A DNA stretch of 64,000 nucleotides from Ischnura elegans (GCF_921293095.1 NC_060254.1:248001-312000), one strand, 5' to 3'; shown: positions 12,315 to 24,200, numbered from the stretch's first letter. Numbers and translations: made by a program. Notes: generated by a model from the letters alone, not told the origin.

Positions 12315-13325
12315 TGTTACGTTACGTCGTAAAATCTGGTTGATTTTTCACGTAAGTCCAGACAGGGGAAATACTCCAACCGTCGGTCACATGCTGGATC
12401 AGGGAAAAGACTCCACAAACAAGAAAAACAGCTCACAAGAAAAAGGCAGCCAAAAAATAATTTACGAGTTATTACCGTACGATATCTATTCAAAGTAGAG
12501 TATTCAAAAAAAATCAGAAGTATTACAGAAAACAATGATAGTAAATTCATGATCCCAAGGAAACATTACCAGCAGAAAATTGCTCTAAATATGCCATGGC
12601 TCACAAGACATGTGACTCCCATGCAGGTCAGGAAGAAAAAGGGCTCGCCTAAGCAAGGCGAGACAGCATTTGAGGGGAGGGCTTCTTCCAGGGAGTGGAG
12701 GGGTAGCCAGGCGAATTCAACAACCGCCCACTGATGCGTCACTGCCCCTGCAGAAACGGCCGCTCCGCAAAACACCATTCCCTGGTTTTGAGACAAAGCC
12801 AGCACCCAGAATTTTCCCCTCAACATCTGGGTTGGAGACCTCAGAGGAATCGTTCATTGGAACACATGGAGGGGAAGGAGATACTGGGGTGAGGTGTTGG
12901 AGGGAGAGAGAGTTTGTGATAGGACAATGGTAAAACTTCTCACTCCAAGTGCAATACTAAGGCCTTAGCACCGATTTCCCCTTGCTTGCCAAGGAGAAGT
13001 ATTTCTCCGCAGTAGTCCTATATAAGTCTTGCATTGCAGGTAGGCTGGTTCGGAGGCTGGTTCGGAGGCTGCTTCGGAGGCTGTTTCAGAGACTGTTTCC
13101 AGAGACAGGATTTTCCAGAGACAGGATTTTGCGAGACAGGGCACTTTGCTACAGGGACCCTTTGCGCAAAAAATCCTTTGCGCGAAAAAACCTTAGCGCG
13201 AAAAGTTCTTGGCGGGAGAAGTTCTGCGGATAAGTTCGGAGGAAGTTCGAGGAAGTTCGAGGAATTTCTGGGGGGGGGGGGTACCAGAAATTTTGGGGGG
13301 GGGGGGGACACTAAAAAATGCCACA
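12315..13325 (-). repeat. 3' LTR of the gypsy element (1011 bp, long form)
   Basis: It starts TGTTACGTTACG and ends AATGCCACA on the plus strand. At about 13025-13255 it holds a block of 229 bp absent from the other LTR. That block includes CGGAGGCTGGTT and CAGAGACAGGATTTT short repeats and a GGAAGTTCGA duplication. Poly-G runs follow at 13270-13308. Read in the element's sense strand, the block boundary contains TTATATAGG, a possible TATA box. Small open frames here are low-complexity shadows. Confidence 0.92.
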
Positions 13326-15247
13326 TCCTCTGTAGGAAAATGACCACAAAAATTGCTTGAACTTGGGGACCAAGACACGTCCACCAAGAACTGATTAATG
13401 CCTAGAAAACTTATCGAGGCATCACAGGTCCACTGGTTTTCACTGGATGAACCCCCACTGTTTAACCCCCATGAATTTCACAAAAACCATTATTCAGTGG
13501 TTAGAATTGAACTGAATATAAAAAGTTTATTGATTGAGACAATAGTATTCAAGAAATATCACTCAAAAATAGTTTTGACAAGAACATACATTTTTATCAC
13601 TCTGTAAATAATAACCTCAGGAGTGATGTTTGGAATTCAACAGAATTCTTAAGTGAGTAACATGACATAATTACAAGAGTGAGACAAGAAATATTGCTGA
13701 TAGATATAGAGTAAATTATTTAGTATTACATAGCAAGAAAATAAAATTAATAATCAATATGTCATAAAGTGATGCTTGTTTCGGTGAACAGTGAATCAAA
13801 ATTACAAATAATTACCATCAGCAACTAGAAGGAACTGGGAAGATTTTTATTGGTATAACACCAGGATATCTTTACCAAACTCAAATGTTCCTTCTCTCAT
13901 CAGAGATATTTTGTGGGTTTTTTTTTTTTAAAAACCAAGTAAAGCAATACAATAACCAACCACTTAGTAAATGGGCAAGATTGGGTTGGTGAAGCAGTTG
14001 GGTTCATGGGAACCCTGGGTTGTCCCATTAGTTGGGTTCAACCACCTTATCAAAAAACAACGATTCACAAAAATGGGTTTTAACTTCTACCCAAAATTCA
14101 TATTGCAACCCAAGAGAAAGTTAGGGTCGACCAACAAAATATATACCCCATATTATATAATCATTAAGTACAAGTTTATTCAAAAATACGGTTATTCACT
14201 AAATAATTATTAGTTATCAAAATACCAGCAAAAATATTCAGCATAATATGTGTCTCACTTAATTAATATACATTGGCATTAGTATTTCTCCCATTTAAAC
14301 CCTCCATGTTTGTAAATATTATCAGTCCATAATTAATTATCAATAAAGAATCCTCCAAAATTCAACAAGATTACGTAAATGACAATAGATTGCACTAAAT
14401 TCCTCGATTTTCCAATAATTATTAACAATTTATAAGGCATATGGTATTCATGTCAGCTATTGAACAAGTACTGACTAAATTTAATCAAGATGTGTATATA
14501 TATCTCTCAGTATTAATTAAACAAGTCAAAAAAGAATCATAGGCGATGCTAACAAAATGAGAACTGCATATTGCATCAACAAAAGAAATCACTCTAAATT
14601 TCACTCTTCAATTAACAATAGAAATGAGAGCTACATGCTGGTTGCGACAAGATGAAAGTTCATACTTGTCGGGCGATGAAGGTCGCAACTCAACGCCAAA
14701 AGCCACACTAAAACACAGTAGGCAGTCTTAAAATCAGCTGATCAATTCAATCACTCAGCCATCGATAGAATATTGAACACTGCAAAATCACGACACTTAT
14801 CACTGTCCAGAATTGTGAGAATGTCCATAAAGTCTTGGTGGAGAAAAGGTGACACAAAACACAATTGAATCTTAATAACTGGGGCCACCTCCACAGCTTA
14901 TCTGGAAACGAGCCATCTCGGGGATTTCCCCCCAAGTTAATCTCCCGTCCTCTCCCTCCAAGCACCCATAATTCCTCCACCTTACCCCATCTCACAATCA
15001 CAGTAGACCAACACTAAATTACATGAGTGAATTAAGCAGATGAGAATAAGCAAGTACAATACAATATTTCAGAACAATTTCAATTACAAGCATAGAAATA
15101 GACTTATTATTCATTAATCAAAACAATATTAATAGGAATCAATAGAAATACAACACCGAAATCAAGCATCAAATAGTATTTGAGAGAGCAAACATTAGCA
15201 TTCATTAAAAAAAGAATAAAAAAAAAATCAATGATATTTCTCTCCTT
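13326..15247 (-). other. 3' non-coding region of the gypsy element
   Basis: 1.9 kb of AT-rich sequence between the gag-pol stop and the 3' LTR. The longest minus-strand frame (14747-15001, 84 codons) shows no signal peptide, furin site or fusion-type motif, so I find no envelope gene. It may be a degenerated accessory region. Confidence 0.6.
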
Positions 15248-18200
15248 TTAATTACTGGAATTAGCAATGCCACCATGATATGCCTTTAAATGAGAAACAT
15301 GACAAATTTTCTCTTTCCCAGGAGAAACTTCCAGAATAACTGTTACAGGAGAGAGATACTTTTTAAGGACGAAAGGTCCTTTCCACAGAGGTTCCAGTTT
15401 TGCCATTTTCTGTTCACCTTTAGAACTGACAGGATGGTTTTTGCAGAGAACAAGATCTCCCACACAGAAAGTGATTTGGGAGTGAGATTTATTATAGGAT
15501 TCTTTATACCTGTTTCTGGCCTTTTTTAAATTAGCAATAACATGATTCAGGCAGGCTTGTCTGTCATTATCGCTGAGATCATTCTCGAATAAAGATTTTG
15601 GAATGTCCCACTGATTAATTAAAGGATGCTTAAGTTCTCTGCCGAAAATTATTTTGGCAGGAGAAAATCCACTGCTCTCATATGAGGCAGTGTTCAGGGC
15701 AAAATTTAAGTCAGCAAGCATAGAGTCCCACATATGGTGAGCATTATTGCACAAAATAGCAAGTGCAGATTTTAGATTTCTATGCAATCTCTCTACCTGA
15801 TTAGAACAGGGATAGTATGGAGAAACAAAAATTTGCTTAACCCCCAGTTGCAAACACATCTCCTTAACGGCATGAGATTTGAAAACTTGTGCATTATCAG
15901 ACACCAAATATTTAGGAAAACCGAATTTCGGGAATACTCTTTGAGTGAGTATTGAAACAACTGAACCAGCAGTAGCCTTACGAACTGGCTCAAGAAAACA
16001 GAATTTAGAAAAACCATCAATAAGAGAAAGTATATATTGGTGTCCACCTTTAGTCAAAGGTAAAGGACCCACAAAGTCAATATAAAGTCTTTCCCAAACC
16101 TCAGAAGGATTTTTCGATGATAGCATGCCAGGAGGTGGAGCATTTCTGGGTTTACAAGTTTGACACAGATGGCATTTTCTGACCATGTCATAAACCTCTC
16201 TTTTCATATCCTTCCACCAAAAGTGTCTGCTAATCTTATCATAAGTTTTAGCCATGCCCAAGTGAGCAGACATACTAGAGCAGTGAAAATATTGAAAAAT
16301 CATAGGCCTCAAGACCGTAGGCAGAACAGCTCTTCCTCGCTTAATTTTAGAATTCCCATAACATAATAGCTGTCCCTTCAGAAAATAGTTTTTGTCGTTC
16401 AAGGAATTATTATTAATCTGATTGAAAATATCCTTTAGAACGAGATCAGTTTCTTGGTGTTTTCGAATGTCAACGAATGACAAAGGCAATTTATGTAACA
16501 CACAAGAATAAGGAACAGCTGACTCCTTATGAGTGATTGATTCCACATCTAAATGACTATTTGTAGATGAGGATGGCTCAATGCGAGAAAGACAATCTGC
16601 GACAGAATTAGCTGATCCTCGAACATGATGCACAGTGAATTTATAAGAGGATAATTTAAGAACCATCCGGCCTAATTTGCCCAACTGCTTAGGATGAGAG
16701 AAAAGCCATGTCAAGGCACCATTATCAGTGTACAAGTGAAATGGTTTTACTTGTAAGTAAACACTGAATTTTTGAATTCCAAAATGAATTGCGTGACACT
16801 CCAATTCATAAGAAGAAAATTTACGTTCATGTTCCAAGAGTGCCTTACTAGCGAAAGCCACAGGGACAAAATCACCATTTACTTTGTGATTCAGAACGGC
16901 ACCAACCGCCAAATTACTGGCATCGACAAATAAATGAAATTCCTCGTCAAATCGAGGGAAAGATAATACTGGTGGATTGGTGAGAGCTTTCTTCAACTGA
17001 CAGAAAGCCTCATTTTCAACAGCTGTCCATTGAAAAGGAACATTTTTACGTTTTAAGCGATTCAGTGGCATAGAAATTTCAGAATACCTTGGAATAAATT
17101 TGCAGTAAAACCCACAAAGTCCAATGAATCTGGCCACTTCCTTCACATTTCTGGGAACTGGGAATTGTTCAATTGGTCTCACTCTCTCAGGATCAACTTG
17201 CAAGGTTCCATTTGTGATGAGATGGCCCAGAAAAGTGAGTGATTCCACACCAAGCTTAACCTTGTCCTCGCACACCGTCAAACCGGCACTGCGTAGTTTG
17301 TTGAGGACAGCATTAACATGAGATACATGGTCTTCAGCAGACTTGGAATAGATACACAAGTCATCAATATATGGGTAGACACATGAATATTTCAAATCGC
17401 CCAATACTTCATTAATGAGACGAGTGAATATTTGAGGAGAATTTACAAAACCAAATGGCAATCTATTATATTGGTACACTCCGAACGGCGTCACAAAAGC
17501 AGTTAATTTCTTAGAATTCTCAGATAATGGTATTTGATGAAAGGCAGAATTGAGATCAAGAACAGTGAAATATTTTGCATCAGCAAGATATTGGAATGCA
17601 TGTTCAACAGAAGGTGTTGGATAACCGTCTGATTTAACAACTTTGTTCAACTTACGGTAATCAACCACTAATCTTTCAGATCCATCCTTTTTAGGCACTA
17701 GAAAAGCTGGCGAACACCAGTTTGAATTGGAAACCTCAATCACTTTCTTATCAAGTAAAGATTGGATGTGCTTCTTCATTAAATTAGCCTTTGGAGGTGA
17801 CAACGAATAAGGATGGGATCGAATCGGAGTTGAATCTAGCAGTTCAATTTCGTATGTCATAACAGATGTGACCCCCAATTCTTGAGAAATCACATCAGGA
17901 AATTTTGACAATAAGCCCTTCAACTTATCACACAACGTGATTTCAGTGGACGACAGAACATGAGATTCGGACGAGTTACTAAATGGCGCCGATTTAAACG
18001 CTTCGCAATTGTCCGTAAAAGAAAAAAGAGAATTCGGGGCAATTTCAAAACTGACGTTCGCCGGACGAATAATCATCTTTGAATTACAAATGAAATCCAC
18101 ACCCAGTAACACGGGAAACGGGATATTAGCTAGATAAAACACGTGGTTCCAAGAAAACTTGCCTATTTGAACCTTGAGTGAGACAGAGGAATTAATATGA

Positions 18201-19309
18201 AAAGGCTGCCCCGACACAGTGATTAAATCGACGTCAACATTCTTACGAATAACCTTTCTCCGGCAACATTTCAGAGAAGCAAAGAAATCTTCATCACACA
18301 GTGAAACTGAACACCCAGTGTCAATTAAAGCCTGGCATGGCATAGAATGAAGATTAATAGATAATATTGGCAATCGAGTCGAACACTTGTCACGGACGCT
18401 CATCAAACTCACGGCAGGCTGAGTAAATCGTCGTCTTTTGCGACACTCGTTCACTTTGTGGCCAGGTTTATGACAGTAAGAACAATTAATAGGAAAAGAA
18501 ACTTCCCTAGGCGCACTGGAAGAGGCAACAGAAGACGGATTCCTAGAGATACGATGGAAAGTGTTGGAATATTCAGCACAGTCCATTAAATGTTTAGAAG
18601 CCTGCGTGATAACAGAGTCCAATTCTACAAATGTGTTAGGCTGATTTGAGAACATAATTGCAGATTTTGTTAAAGGATTTAACCCTTGAATAATGAGTCG
18701 CACCATAGAAGACTCGGAATACTGCAAACCCAGCACCTGAGTGGCATTACGCACAGAACACACGAAATCGTGGGGCGTTTCGCGAGGGAACTGAAATCTC
18801 TTAACTTTCGTAGTGATCAAGCGATCAAACTCTCTGTCACTAACAATTCTAGCCCAAACTTTTTCAGTGATTTCAGACCATGCGAGATTCAAGTTTAACA
18901 TAGACAACCAAAAATGACGAGAGCTGGCAGGAAGTTTAGATACTACAAGGTACAATAACGTTGACAGAGGAACCAAAGACAAAGAAACGATTTCATTAAC
19001 TTTTAACATGAAATTAAACCAATTCTCACTGTTTGACACTTCAAATGGCGGAAAATCACTGAGTAATTGTTTGACAATTACTAACCCTTCAGAAACTGGC
19101 AATGTCTGAGAAGCAGACATTTCGTGAGAGACGAGAACATCACTACTTTCCTCGTGCGTTGGGCGAGGTGGAACCACTTCTAAAGAAGATTCCCGTTCAT
19201 TATTAGAAACTTCACTTCCTACGGACACATTAGCCGTACCCCTGGCCTTACGATCCTCGCCCGTGGTTAAATAAGTTTTCTCGTACGGGTTTTCAGTACC
19301 TCCAGGCAT
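15248..19309 (-). CDS. Ty3/gypsy Gag-Pol polyprotein, intact (1353 aa)
   Basis: A single uninterrupted frame from ATG 19309 holds every domain in gypsy order. A Gag domain occupies about residues 80-260, with a CCHC knuckle at about 275-289 (CSYCHKPGHKVNEC) and an aspartic protease near residue 330 (ALIDTGCS). Reverse transcriptase follows, with YIDD near residue 648, then RNase H (LFVDASNLAVGAV, LYTDNGALTW). The integrase has an HHCC zinc site near 1000-1045 and a D,D,E set near 1078 (YIDFVGP), 1137 (VSDNA) and 1171 (VERLHR), followed by a GPF-type C-terminal segment. No chromodomain is evident. Gag and Pol are fused without a frameshift. The protein would build virus-like particles, copy the RNA and integrate the DNA. 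Intactness implies a recently active family. Confidence 0.96.
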   Translation of the reverse strand: MPGGTENPYEKTYLTTGEDRKARGTANVSVGSEVSNNERESSLEVVPPRPTHEESSDVLVSHEMSASQTLPVSEGLVIVKQLLSDFPPFEVSNSENWFNFMLKVNEIVSLSLVPLSTLLYLVVSKLPASSRHFWLSMLNLNLAWSEITEKVWARIVSDREFDRLITTKVKRFQFPRETPHDFVCSVRNATQVLGLQYSESSMVRLIIQGLNPLTKSAIMFSNQPNTFVELDSVITQASKHLMDCAEYSNTFHRISRNPSSVASSSAPREVSFPINCSYCHKPGHKVNECRKRRRFTQPAVSLMSVRDKCSTRLPILSINLHSMPCQALIDTGCSVSLCDEDFFASLKCCRRKVIRKNVDVDLITVSGQPFHINSSVSLKVQIGKFSWNHVFYLANIPFPVLLGVDFICNSKMIIRPANVSFEIAPNSLFSFTDNCEAFKSAPFSNSSESHVLSSTEITLCDKLKGLLSKFPDVISQELGVTSVMTYEIELLDSTPIRSHPYSLSPPKANLMKKHIQSLLDKKVIEVSNSNWCSPAFLVPKKDGSERLVVDYRKLNKVVKSDGYPTPSVEHAFQYLADAKYFTVLDLNSAFHQIPLSENSKKLTAFVTPFGVYQYNRLPFGFVNSPQIFTRLINEVLGDLKYSCVYPYIDDLCIYSKSAEDHVSHVNAVLNKLRSAGLTVCEDKVKLGVESLTFLGHLITNGTLQVDPERVRPIEQFPVPRNVKEVARFIGLCGFYCKFIPRYSEISMPLNRLKRKNVPFQWTAVENEAFCQLKKALTNPPVLSFPRFDEEFHLFVDASNLAVGAVLNHKVNGDFVPVAFASKALLEHERKFSSYELECHAIHFGIQKFSVYLQVKPFHLYTDNGALTWLFSHPKQLGKLGRMVLKLSSYKFTVHHVRGSANSVADCLSRIEPSSSTNSHLDVESITHKESAVPYSCVLHKLPLSFVDIRKHQETDLVLKDIFNQINNNSLNDKNYFLKGQLLCYGNSKIKRGRAVLPTVLRPMIFQYFHCSSMSAHLGMAKTYDKISRHFWWKDMKREVYDMVRKCHLCQTCKPRNAPPPGMLSSKNPSEVWERLYIDFVGPLPLTKGGHQYILSLIDGFSKFCFLEPVRKATAGSVVSILTQRVFPKFGFPKYLVSDNAQVFKSHAVKEMCLQLGVKQIFVSPYYPCSNQVERLHRNLKSALAILCNNAHHMWDSMLADLNFALNTASYESSGFSPAKIIFGRELKHPLINQWDIPKSLFENDLSDNDRQACLNHVIANLKKARNRYKESYNKSHSQITFCVGDLVLCKNHPVSSKGEQKMAKLEPLWKGPFVLKKYLSPVTVILEVSPGKEKICHVSHLKAYHGGIANSSN

Positions 19310-19676
19310 TTTGAAAAGTGAAGTGACGACAACGAGAAAAAGAGAGAGAAAAAGCGAGAAATAAAACTATCTCTCATTACTGGAAGAATCCAATAAGAAA
19401 AGAGGGGTGCGAGAATAACTAGCTGCTATCCAAATTATCAAGAACATTACGAGCATTACGAACATTAATGTCAAATGGCATAGGACCACGAGGAAAAGTC
19501 GGCAACACTAGTCACGTAATCCCACACGAACCAAAAAGCACTTAATGGAACATAAAATAACTCACTTTTAAGAGGAGAAACAACCAGAAACTGCAAAAAG
19601 TGGAGAAATAGTGGAGAATTGTCACCATTGTCCAGTACTCGGAGACCTCGACGAAAGGACAGGAAATCGAACCTCA

Positions 19677-19688
19677 GCTCTGCTACCA
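19677..19688 (-). promoter_or_regulatory. Primer-binding site of the gypsy element (initiator tRNA-Met)
   Basis: Three bases inside the 5' LTR the minus strand reads TGGTAGCAGAGC, the complement of the 3' acceptor end of eukaryotic initiator tRNA-Met including CCA. The match extends imperfectly further inward. Confidence 0.7.
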
Positions 19689-19691
19689 ATA

Positions 19692-20473
19692 TGTTACGTT
19701 ACGTCGTAAAATCTGGTTGATTTTTCACGTAAGTCCAGACAGGGGAAATACTCCAACCGTCGGTCACATGCTGGATCAGGGAAAAGACTCCACAAACAAG
19801 AAAAACAGCTCACAAGAAAAAGGCAGCCAAAAAATAATTTACGAGTTATTACCGTACGATATCTATTCAAAGTAGAGTATTCAAAAAAAATCAGAAGTAT
19901 TACAGAAAACAATGATAGTAAATTCATGATCCCAAGGAAACATTACCAGCAGAAAATTGCTCTAAATATGCCATGGCTCACAAGACATGTGACTCCCATG
20001 CAGGTCAGGAAGAAAAAGGGCTCGCCTAAGCAAGGCGAGACAGCATTTGAGGGGAGGGCTTCTTCCAGGGAGTGGAGGGGTAGCCAGGCGAATTCAACAA
20101 CCGCCCACTGATGCGTCACTGCCCCTGCAGAAACGGCCGCTCCGCAAAACACCATTCCCTGGTTTTGAGACAAAGCCAGCACCCAGAATTTTCCCCTCAA
20201 CATCTGGGTTGGAGACCTCAGAGGAATCGTTCATTGGAACACATGGAGGGGAAGGAGATACTGGGGTGAGGTGTTGGAGGGAGAGAGAGTTTGTGATAGG
20301 ACAATGGTAAAACTTCTCACTCCAAGTGCAATACTAAGGCCTTAGCACCGATTTCCCCTTGCTTGCCAAGGAGAAGTATTTCTCCGCAGTAGTCCTATAG
20401 GAAGTTCGAGGAATTTCTGGGGGGGGGGTACCAGAAATTTTGGGGGGGGGGGGGGACACTAAAAAATGCCACA
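19692..20473 (-). repeat. 5' LTR of the gypsy element (782 bp, internally deleted)
   Basis: It matches 12315-13325 from both ends but lacks about 229 bp. At 20399 the sequence passes directly from CCTATA to GGAAGTTCGAGGAATTTC. In sense orientation the missing part lies in the first half of the LTR (U3-like) and includes the TATATA found in the other LTR. The poly-G runs also differ in length. Confidence 0.92.
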
Positions 20474-20477
20474 AAAG

Positions 20478-23400
20478 CCAAGCTAAAACTATCTTCGAGT
20501 CCGTCCAAAGAAAATAACGCTGACACTTGAGATGACTTGATACCTTTGAAGCTAATTGCGCTAATAATAATGCAGCACAAAGTTCCAGTCGCGGAATAGT
20601 CATTTGTTTTAATGGAGCGACTCGGGATTTTGCACACAATAATGTCACTTTTATTTTTCCCTTGTCGTTAACGGAACGTACGTAAATACAGGCGCCGTAC
20701 GCAGCTTCTGAAGCATCACAGAATCCATGCAGCTGGTCATCGTTGTGGTTTCCACCGCCATTTATAATACTTCTGGGTATCTGTATCCGATGGATTTCTG
20801 CAAGCTGCCGTCGGAATTCCAACCATTCAGTGTGGATATGGGTAGGAATAGATTCGTCCCATTGCAGCTTGAGTTGCCAAAGTTTCTGCATTATTATTTT
20901 GGCCTCTGCGATTATTGGTCCTAAGAGCCCCAATGGATCGAATAATTTAGATATATCAGACAAAATGCTGCGTTTTGAAAATTGAACTTGATTATCGATG
21001 GGAGGAACAATAAAAGAAAAATGATCCATCATTGGTTGCCACTGCATCCCTAGAGTCCTGATGGTATTTTCAGATTCATTTGGGAGTTGATACAATGTTT
21101 CTTGATCTTCAATCGGGATCCTTTCTAGGATAGATGGATGGTTTGCGCACCATTTATGAAGTTTAAATTGAGCAGATTCAAGCAATTTCTTCAATTCTGC
21201 TTGCAATTCTAAGGCCTCCTCGAGTGTATTAGCTCCTGACATGATGTCATCCATGTAACAGTTGTTTTCCAAAGCTGCTGATGCCAAAGGAAATTCCGCT
21301 CGTCCCTCGATGGCTAGCTGCAAGAGGCATCTGGTGGCTAAAAAAGATGATGACGATAATCCATAGGTAACGGTGTTTAGGCGATAGGTCCTCAATTCCT
21401 CCTTCACGGAATCCCTCCACAAAATTAACTGCATGTCGGTGTCAGGTGATTGAAGCTTAATTTGCCGATACATGTGCTGAATGTCCGTGGTGACGGCAAA
21501 AGCGTATGACCTGAAGGTAAGAAGAATTGAGAACAAGTCCCTTTGGACCACTGGACCGACCATCAGAATATCGTTCAAAGAAATGCCAGTTGAACTCTTC
21601 GCTGAACCGTCGAATACAACTCTTAATTTTTTAGCGGCATTGGTATGTTTTATGACCGCATGATGGGGTAAATAAAACACTGTTTTTGATGTATGGTTCT
21701 CAGAATCAGATTCATCTAACAAATCCATGTGATCCAGTTCTAAATATTCATTAAGAAAATTGCCGTATTCCACTTTTAATTGTTGATCGGCAGTAAATCG
21801 CCTTTCAAATTTTTTAAATCGAAGAAGTGCATTGGTTTTTGAGTCACCTAACAGGTGTGGATCATGGCGAAACGGAAGTCTAACTGAAAATCTTCCTCCC
21901 AAACTGCGACTGAAGTGGCGTTTGAAATGTTCTTCGACAGCCTTTTCTTCTTCTGAGAGAAAATTTTCCCTCTTATTTACTTGTTCAATTTCCCAAAATC
22001 TCTGCATAGTATCCTCCAAGCTGTCCCCTAGTGTGCTAATATTACAGACACTTGGTGGTAATGAATGAGGTGAGCAAACGTTAGTTGTAATTTTTCCTGA
22101 TACCACCCATCCTAAAATAGTTTTCTGTAGGGTAGGTAAGTTATCAGAAATTCGGATTTGGCCAACACACATCAGACGCCAGAATATCTCGGCACCAAGA
22201 AGTAAGTCTATTCTACTGGGGCGATAGAAGCAGGGATCAGCGAGTTGAATATTCTTGGGTGCATGAAATGACGAACGACGCACTGTTGTTGATGGTAAAT
22301 CCCCGGTGATACGGGGAAGAACTATGAAATCTAGTTCCGATGTGAAAGCATTTATCCTTGATTTGATGCTAGTAGTAACATAATGAGATGCTCGGGATAT
22401 ATTTTGATTGATGCCCATAATAGGTTTGGAAGCCTTAATTCTTTTAAGTCCCAAGGATCGAGAAAGTGATTCTGTTATGAGATTCGATTGAGAACCAGAG
22501 TCCAACAATGCTCTGCAACTATGCAAATGGCCTCGTGAATCCGCGATGTTGATGATGGCAGTGGCCAAAATGATTTGTTGAGATTCATCGCTGTTGTGGA
22601 GGCAAAACTCGTTTCCGGCCGTTTGAGGCTGTTGAGTGGAGGAGGCGGAAGAATCGTGAATGGGTTGCTCCAAATGCAATAATGTGTTATGCCTCTTCCC
22701 ACATTTCTTGCACGAAGTCGATTTGCAATTAATTGTCATGTGGCCCCGGCGCAGGCAATTCATACATAACTTTAGATTTCTGCATTTATTTATCTTATCA
22801 GAAGTCGGTAACTTCTGGAAAGCGCTGCATTGGAATAGCTGATGAGACTTCTCACAGAACGCACAAGAGGAGGGTTGCGCGGCAACATGAACGCTTGACT
22901 TGCGAGAATATTCCCCCGGTGGACGAGAATGCACTGTAGATTTTCCCGGGGATACATACTGAATGGGCCTTTGGTGAGCGCACTGATCATTTTCAGATGC
23001 CTCCAAGATTTTGCAACGCTGGGATAAAAATGAAATTAAGTCCTCGAAAACTGGTAGTTCATTTGAACTCAATGTTAATTCCCATGCTCTCCTTGTTGTC
23101 GAGTCCAATTTATGGGAAACTATGTGAATTAATAGGGTATCCCATTGCTCTGTGGGTTGACCCAAAGCCTTCAAGGCTCTAACGTGCTTCAGAGTTTCGT
23201 CCAAAAGACGCCTTAACGCTGCCACCGATTCCTTGGCTATCGGAGGGAAATTCATAATTTCTTGTACGTGCTTGTTTATGATTATTCTTTTATTCTCATA
23301 GCGGTCCTTTAATAATTGCCAAGCCACTTGGTAGTTAGTGGCAGAAATCTCTAAACTATCCAGTAATTGAGAAGCCGCTCCCTTTAAAGATGATTTAAGA

Positions 23401-23870
23401 TAATGGAGTTTTTGAATGGGAGAGAGCGATGCATTATCATGAATTAGAGACTGAAAAGTGTCATGAAATGGAACCCATTCCTCGTATGCTCCACTGAAAG
23501 ATGGCAAATTTAACGCGGGCAGCTGGAGTCCGGCGATTGAGGCATTGACGTTTGGAGGCGAATTTGACGAAGTTAAAGTTCCACTTTTGATAAGCTCTTC
23601 AAAACGGGTCTCCAACTCAAAATAAGTATCTTCAAAAGCTTCTCTTTCGGCAAGAGCTTCGCTTACAGATTTAGATTCTGATGGTAATAATTCAATTTCT
23701 GTTTGAATAGAATTAAATTCCGACCAGCACTCTCGCAGCCTTGACAAACGGCTTGATAACTGAAACTCCGCGAGGTCTCGTTCTTCGTCGTCCAAGTACG
23801 CCTTAAACCTCGTGAGGCGAGATTTTATTAGACCCCGCTTATGAATTAATTTTTTAAGATCCTCACTCAT
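20478..23870 (-). CDS. BEL/Pao Gag-Pol polyprotein, N-terminal part (Gag, protease, RT, RNase H)
   Basis: ATG 23870 opens a BEL polyprotein. An acidic coiled N-terminus precedes the DUF1759-type Gag (LPSFSGAYEEWVPFHDTF), then cysteine-rich knuckles (CMNCLRRGHMTINC). Next comes a DUF1758-type aspartic protease (ALLDSGSQSNLI, near residue 457) and reverse transcriptase with TDIQHMYRQI and YMDD near residue 872. RNase H begins at HGFCDASEAAYGA, about residue 1050. The true frame is cut at 20477 by the gypsy LTR. The frame stays open for about 50 more codons (to 20334) but that tail, rich in proline, is translated gypsy LTR. The 3' continuation is at 10524-12314 in the same phase. No internal stop or frameshift is seen. 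Confidence 0.95.
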
Positions 23871-24178
23871 GTTAGCTTGGTAACTTATTGCATCAAAGGA
23901 TACTGAGGATTACAATGGGAGAAGGAAGAGCCAGAACCAAAAATGATTACACTCACCAGAGACGGCCATCGTCGACAGGAAAGGTAGAATCGGCAGAACA
24001 GCCGCTCGCTCCGTCGTTCCACCGGCGTGGTTTCCACAGGCGTGATGACGCTCGTCGGGAAAACTGCACATGCGGTCGCGCAGCAGTCGAAGTAAGCTCC
24101 TTCTCGTTGAAGACTGCTCTCTCGAATAAGAAATACGACTCGGAAACCGATCGCAGCCACGTGGTTGATTCATGCAAA

Positions 24179-24198
24179 GAATCACGTCGGGGTCACCA
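24179..24198 (-). promoter_or_regulatory. Primer-binding site of the BEL element (tRNA-Trp)
   Basis: Two bases inside the 5' LTR the plus strand reads AATCACGTCGGGGTCACCA, which is the 3' end of eukaryotic tRNA-Trp including CCA. On the element's sense strand this is the complementary primer site. About 18 nt match, longer than usual. Confidence 0.85.
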
Positions 24199-24200
24199 AA

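Larger units (their letters stand above)
12315..20473 (-). mobile_element. Complete Ty3/gypsy LTR retrotransposon inserted in the BEL element
   Basis: Two LTRs (12315-13325 and 19692-20473) enclose one intact gag-pol frame. The target-site duplication is AAAG at 12311-12314 and 20474-20477, 4 bp as expected for Ty3/gypsy integrases. The insertion lies in the BEL RNase H region and has the same orientation as the host element. Outside one large indel and G-run length changes the LTRs look nearly identical, so the element is young. No env-like frame is present. Confidence 0.95.

Noticed and set aside
12982-13387. Several overlapping frames of 64-109 codons on both strands
   Set aside because: They are repetitive GGW- or PPNQP-type translations of LTR short repeats and G-runs.
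13326-15247. Envelope gene of the gypsy element
   Set aside because: No long frame, signal peptide, cleavage site or transmembrane anchor is visible.
20334-20477. Natural C-terminus of the BEL protein with proline-rich tail
   Set aside because: This tail is translated gypsy LTR; the real continuation is at 10524-12314.
24179-24200. tRNA-Trp gene
   Set aside because: Only the last 18 nt of the tRNA are present and they sit exactly at the LTR edge; it is a primer-binding site.
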